Below are positions 60,163 through 64,000 of a stretch of 64,000 nucleotides of DNA, piece by piece. The notes beneath the pieces are model-generated. The model had not been told where the DNA came from, ran no database searches, and worked only from the letters and a program-made list of their open reading frames with translations. The stretch is from Ehretia macrophylla (taxonomy: Eukaryota; Streptophyta; Magnoliopsida; Boraginales; Ehretiaceae), in NCBI GenBank assembly GCA_037974665.1, contig CM075780.1:1708501-1772500 (forward strand). The letters are read 5' to 3'. Made by a program: the position numbers and the translations under genes. The stretch's first letter is position 1. Each line of letters starts with the position of its first letter.

Positions 60163-60282
60163 GGGGGTGCAACACGAGGACTTCCCAGGGGGTCACCCAT
60201 CCTAATACTACTCACGCCCAAGCATGCTTTGCTTCAGAGTTCTGATGTGATCTAGTGCATTAGTGCTGGTATGATCGCACCC
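60163..60282 (-). rRNA. 5S rRNA: 5S rRNA gene, copy 59 (diverged)
   Basis: About nine differences: CTAATAC, CTCACGCC, CATGCTTTGCTTCAG across the A box, C35A, ATCTAG. CATATAGG upstream. Confidence 0.9.
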
Positions 60283-60839
60283 GTCTTGTTGAGGGCACAA
60301 TTCCTATATGTGTTAACAGTTCACAGTCCCAGCCTAGAGAGATGGCCCATTCAAAAGGCCCAATGGGCTTAACGACAAACCATCTACTTCAACAACGCAG
60401 CATCCTCACAAGACATGATATCGACACATTGTAGGGACCTCTGATGTCCAGCAAGTCAGGTTGTCGGCCTTTTAACAGTTCACGACGTACGATCCGGGAC
60501 GGAAAAACATTGCAAAAGAAGAAAAGTGGCCTGAAACTGATGAAAACGTTCGATTTTGGGCTCCAAAAATGGGTAGAACGAGCAAGTTGGCTGCCCCCGT
60601 CGTAGAGCTCTCAGAGAGCTTTCCAACGGTATGCTGTGCACCGTGTGACTCCATACGGATCAAAAGTTATGGGCACCGGAGCGACGGAGACGTGGTCACA
60701 AACCTTACGACCTCGGTTTGCGAGCCCAGCCTCTACGTGAAGCGATGTTGTCTTGCCCAATGTTCCGTGGGATTCGGTAATAGAGATTTGGTGGATAAAG
60801 TATCTTGGCAACCCTAACCAGGGCAAAAAAAATTGAAAA

Positions 60840-60959
60840 GGGGGTGCAAGACGATGACTTCCTACGGGGTCACCCATCCTAGTACAACTCTCGCCCAAGC
60901 ACACTTAACTTCGGAGCTCAGATGGGATCCGGTGCATTAGTGTTGGTATAATCGCACCC
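60840..60959 (-). rRNA. 5S rRNA: 5S rRNA gene, copy 60 (diverged)
   Basis: About ten differences: CAAGACGATGAC, CTTCCTACGGGG, TACAACTC, CACACTT, GAGCTCAGATGG, GTGTTGG, TATAATC. It keeps all five changes of copy 55 and adds about five more. Confidence 0.9.
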
Positions 60960-61516
60960 GTCATGTTGAGGGCACAATTCCTATATGTGTTAACGGTTCA
61001 CTGTCTCAGCCTAGAGAGATGGCCCATTCAAAAGGCCCAATGGGCTTAACGACAACCCATCCACTTCAACAACGCAGCATCGTCGCAAGACGTGATATCG
61101 AGACGTTGTAGGGCACTCTGATGTCCCACGAGTTAGGTTGTCGTCCTTTTAACAGTTCACGACGTACGATCCGGGACGGAAAAACAGAGCAAAAGAAGAA
61201 AAGTGGCCTGAAATTGATGAAAACATTAAATTTTCGGCTCCAAAAATGGGCCCATTGAGAAAGCTAGCTGCCGCCGTGGTAGAGCTCTCAGAGAGCTTTG
61301 CAACGGTATGCTGTGCGCCGCGTAACTCCTTACGGATCAAAAGTTATGGCCACCGGAGCGACGGAGACCTGGTCATAAACCCTACGCCCTCGGTTTGCGG
61401 GCCGAGCCTCTACGTGAAGCGAAGTTGTCTTGCCCAATGTTCCGTGGGATTCAGTAATAGAGATTTGGTGGATAAAGTATCTTGGCAACCCTAACCAGGC
61501 CAAAAAAAATTGAAAA

Positions 61517-61636
61517 GGGGGTGCAACACGAGGACTTCCCAAGGGGTCACCCATCCTAGTACTACTCTCGCCCAAGCACTCTTAACTTCGGAGTTCTGAT
61601 GGAATCCGGTGCATTAGTGCTGGTATGATCGCACCC
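61517..61636 (-). rRNA. 5S rRNA: 5S rRNA gene, copy 61 (near-consensus)
   Basis: Three differences: CAAGGGG, CACTCTT, GGAATCC. Upstream CATAAATG as in copy 56. Confidence 0.95.
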
Positions 61637-62193
61637 GTCATGTTGAGGGCACAATTCATTTATGTCTTAACTATTCACAGTCCCAGCCTAGAGTGATGGT
61701 CCATTCAAAAGGCCCAATGGGCTTAATGATAACCCATCCGCTTCAACAACGCACCATCCTTGCAAGACGTGATATCGACACTTTGTAGGGCCCTCTGATG
61801 TACCGCGAGTCAGGTTGTCGTCCTTTTAACAGTTCACGACGTACGATCCGGGACGTAAAAACAGAGCAAAAGAAGAAAAGTGACTTAAAACTGATGAAAA
61901 TGTTCGATTTTGTGCTCCAAAAATGGGGACAGCGAACAAGCTAGCTGACCTCGTCGTAGAGCTCTCAGAGAGCTTTGCAACGGTATGTTGTGCACTGCGT
62001 AACTCCTTACGGATCAAAAGTTATGGGCACCGGAGTGACGGAGACCTGGTCACAAACCGTACGCCCTCGGTTTGTGGGCCCAGCCTCTACGTAAAGCGAA
62101 GTTGTCTTGCCCAATGTTCCGTGGGATTCAGTAAAAGAGATTTGGTGGATAAAGTATCTTGGCAACCCTAACCAAGGCAAAAAAAATTGAAAA

Positions 62194-62313
62194 GGGGGTG
62201 CAACACGGGGACTTCCCAGGGGGTCACACATCCTTGTACTACTCTCGCCCAAGCACGCTTAACTTCGGAATTCTGATGGGATCCGGTGCATGAGTGCTGG
62301 TATGATCGCACCC
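62194..62313 (-). rRNA. 5S rRNA: 5S rRNA gene, copy 62
   Basis: About five differences: CACGGGGAC, CACACATCCTTG, GGAATTCTG, CATGAG. Less decayed than its partner copy 57. Confidence 0.93.
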
Positions 62314-62870
62314 GTCATGTTGAGGGCACAATTCCTATATGTGTTAACGGTTCACAGTCCCAGCCTAGAGAGATGGCCCATTCAAAAGGCCCAATGGGCT
62401 TAACGCCAACCCATCTACTTTAACAACGCAGCATCCTCACAAGACATGATATCGACACATTGTAGGGACCTCTGATGTTCAGCAAGTCAGGTTGTCGTCC
62501 TTTTAACAGTTCACGACGTACGATCCGGGATGGAAAAACATTGCAAAAGAAGAAAAGTGGCCTGAAATAGATGAAAACATTCGATTTTGGGCTCCAAAAA
62601 TGGGCACAACGAGCAAGTTGGCTGCCCCCGTCGTAGAGCTCTCAGAGAGCTTTCCATCGGTATGCTGTGCACCGTGTGACTCCATACGGATCAAAAGTTA
62701 TGGGCACCGGAGCGACGGAGACGTGGTCACAAACCTTACGACCTCGGTTTGCGAGCCCAGCCTCTACGTGAAGCAATGTTGTCTTGCCCAATATTCCGTG
62801 GGATTCGGTAATAGAGATTTGGTGGATAAAGTATCTTGGCAACCCTAACCAGGGCAAAAAAAATTGAAAA

Positions 62871-62990
62871 GGGAGGGCAACACGAGGACTTCCCTGGGGG
62901 TCACCCATCCTAGTACTACTCTCGCCCAAGCACGCTTAACTTTCGATTTCTGATGGGATCCGGGGCATTAGTGCTGGTATGATCGCACCC
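62871..62990 (-). rRNA. 5S rRNA: 5S rRNA gene, copy 63
   Basis: About seven differences: GGGAGGGC, CCCTGG, TTTCGATTTC, GGGGCATT. Partner of copy 58. Confidence 0.91.
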
Positions 62991-63548
62991 GTCTTGTTGA
63001 GGGCACAATTCCTATATGTGTTAACGGTTCACAGTCCGAGCCTAGAGAGATGGCCCTTTCAAAAGGCCCAATGGGCTTAACGACAAACCATCCACTTCAA
63101 CAACGCAGCATCCTCGCAAGACGTGATATCGACACGTTGTAGGGCCCTCTGATGTCCCGCGAGTCAGGTTGTCGTCCTTTTAACAGTTCACGATGTACGA
63201 TCCAGGACGGAAAAACTTTGAAAAAGACCAAAAGTAGCTAAAAACTGATGAAAACGTTCGATTTTGGGCTCCAAAAATGGGCACAGCGAGCAAGTTGGCT
63301 GCCCCTCTCGTAGAGCTCTCAGAGAGCTTTACAACGGTATACTGTGCACCGCGTAACTCCTTACGGATCAAAAGTTATGGGTACCGGAGCGTCGGAGACC
63401 TGGTCACAAACCCTATGCCCTCAGTTTGCGGGCCCAGCCTATACGTGAAGGGAAGTTGTCTTGCCCGATGTTACGTTGGATTCGGTAATAAAGAATTGGT
63501 GGATAAAGTATCTTGGCAACCCTAACCAGGGCAAAAAAAAATTGAAAA

Positions 63549-63668
63549 TGGGGTGCAACACAAGGACTTCCCAGTGGGTCACCCATCCTAGTACTACTCA
63601 CGCCCAAGCACGCTTAGCTTCGGGGTTCTGATGTGATCTGGTGCATTAGTGCTGGTATGATCGCACCC
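63549..63668 (-). rRNA. 5S rRNA: 5S rRNA gene, copy 64
   Basis: About eight differences: TGGGG, CACAAGG, CCCAGTGGG, CTCACGCC, TTAGCTTCGGGG, C35A, ATCTGG. Partner of copy 59. Last complete gene in the window; 63669-64000 is its upstream spacer. Confidence 0.91.
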
Positions 63669-64000
63669 GTCTTGTTGAGGGCACAATTCCTATATGTGTT
63701 AACAGTTCACAGTCCCAGCCTAGAGAGATGGCCCATTCAAAAGGCCCAATGGGCTTAACGACAAACCATCTACTTCAACAACGCAGCATCCTCACAAGAC
63801 ATGATATCGACACATTGTAGGGACCTCTGATGTCCAGCAAGTCAGGTTGTCGTCCTTTTAACAGTTCACGACGTACGATCCGGGACGGAAAAACATTGCA
63901 AAAGAAGAAAAGTGGCCTGAAACTGATGAAAACGTTCGATTTTGGGCTCCAAAAAAGGGTACAACGAGCAAGTTGGCTGCCCCCGTCGTAGAGCTTTCAG

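Larger units (their letters stand above)
57430..60815. repeat. Higher-order unit C: five-monomer block, about 3386 bp
   Basis: Copies 55-59 pair with copies 60-64 at +3386, with shared rare variants (CACGATGAC, CACTCTT, CATGAG, GGGAGGGC, CTCACGCC). Divergence is clearly higher than between units A and B, so this duplication is older. Confidence 0.85.
33924..64000 (-). repeat. 5S rDNA tandem array, block 2 (44 gene copies, continues past window end)
   Basis: Same orientation and phase as block 1. After removing the LTR and one CTCAG, the monomer across the insertion is 679 bp. Spacing of gene starts is 675-678 bp throughout, with no inversion and no other insert. The last monomer is cut by the window end inside the spacer. 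Confidence 0.96.
60816..64000. repeat. Higher-order unit D: second copy of the five-monomer block, cut by window end
   Basis: Still homologous to unit C at the last base (63955 region matches 60569 region); about 200 bp is expected beyond the window. Confidence 0.83.

Overview
The window is plant nuclear heterochromatin. About 46.9 kb of it is a tandem array of 5S rRNA genes (64 complete gene copies, all on the minus strand, period about 677 bp). The rest is long-LTR Ty3/gypsy retrotransposon sequence. The 120-bp 5S unit matches the land-plant 5S gene. The Pol protein and the remnant of a C-terminal chromodomain point to a chromovirus of the Tekay/Del type. I cannot name the species; a flowering plant is most likely. 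No ordinary single-copy host gene is visible.

Layout. 1-11145: element 1, plus strand. The window opens inside its 5' LTR (1-2808). A tRNA-iMet primer binding site, gag (3071-4171), an in-frame TGA, pol (4172-7630), a polypurine tract and a complete 3.5-kb 3' LTR (7626-11145) follow. 11146 to about 16880: element 2, minus strand, same family. Its one LTR (12963-16683) has a primer binding site on one side and a polypurine tract on the other, so it once joined two internal regions. Element 1 appears to be nested in it. About 16881-30363: 5S block 1, copies 1-20. 30364-33923: a solo LTR of the same family with a perfect 5-bp target duplication (CTCAG), inserted 50 bp upstream of a 5S gene. 33924-64000: 5S block 2, copies 21-64, running off the window end. 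Removing the solo LTR and one CTCAG restores a normal monomer, so the two blocks were one array.

Within the array there are higher-order units: a 4730-bp seven-monomer block duplicated almost perfectly (20098-24827 and 24828-29557, six differences seen), an older five-monomer block of 3386 bp (about 57430 to the end), and a two-monomer block of about 1354 bp (about 37000-39300). Every 5S copy differs from the array consensus by at least two positions. Six copies share changes inside the internal control region, and several have lost the upstream TATA-like block. The locus therefore looks like a decaying or silenced 5S cluster rather than the homogenised active one. Pol III terminators (T runs on the minus strand) follow nearly every gene.

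All difference counts were made by eye and may be off by one or two. Long ORFs across the array and LTRs are spacer or LTR read-through and are not annotated as genes.
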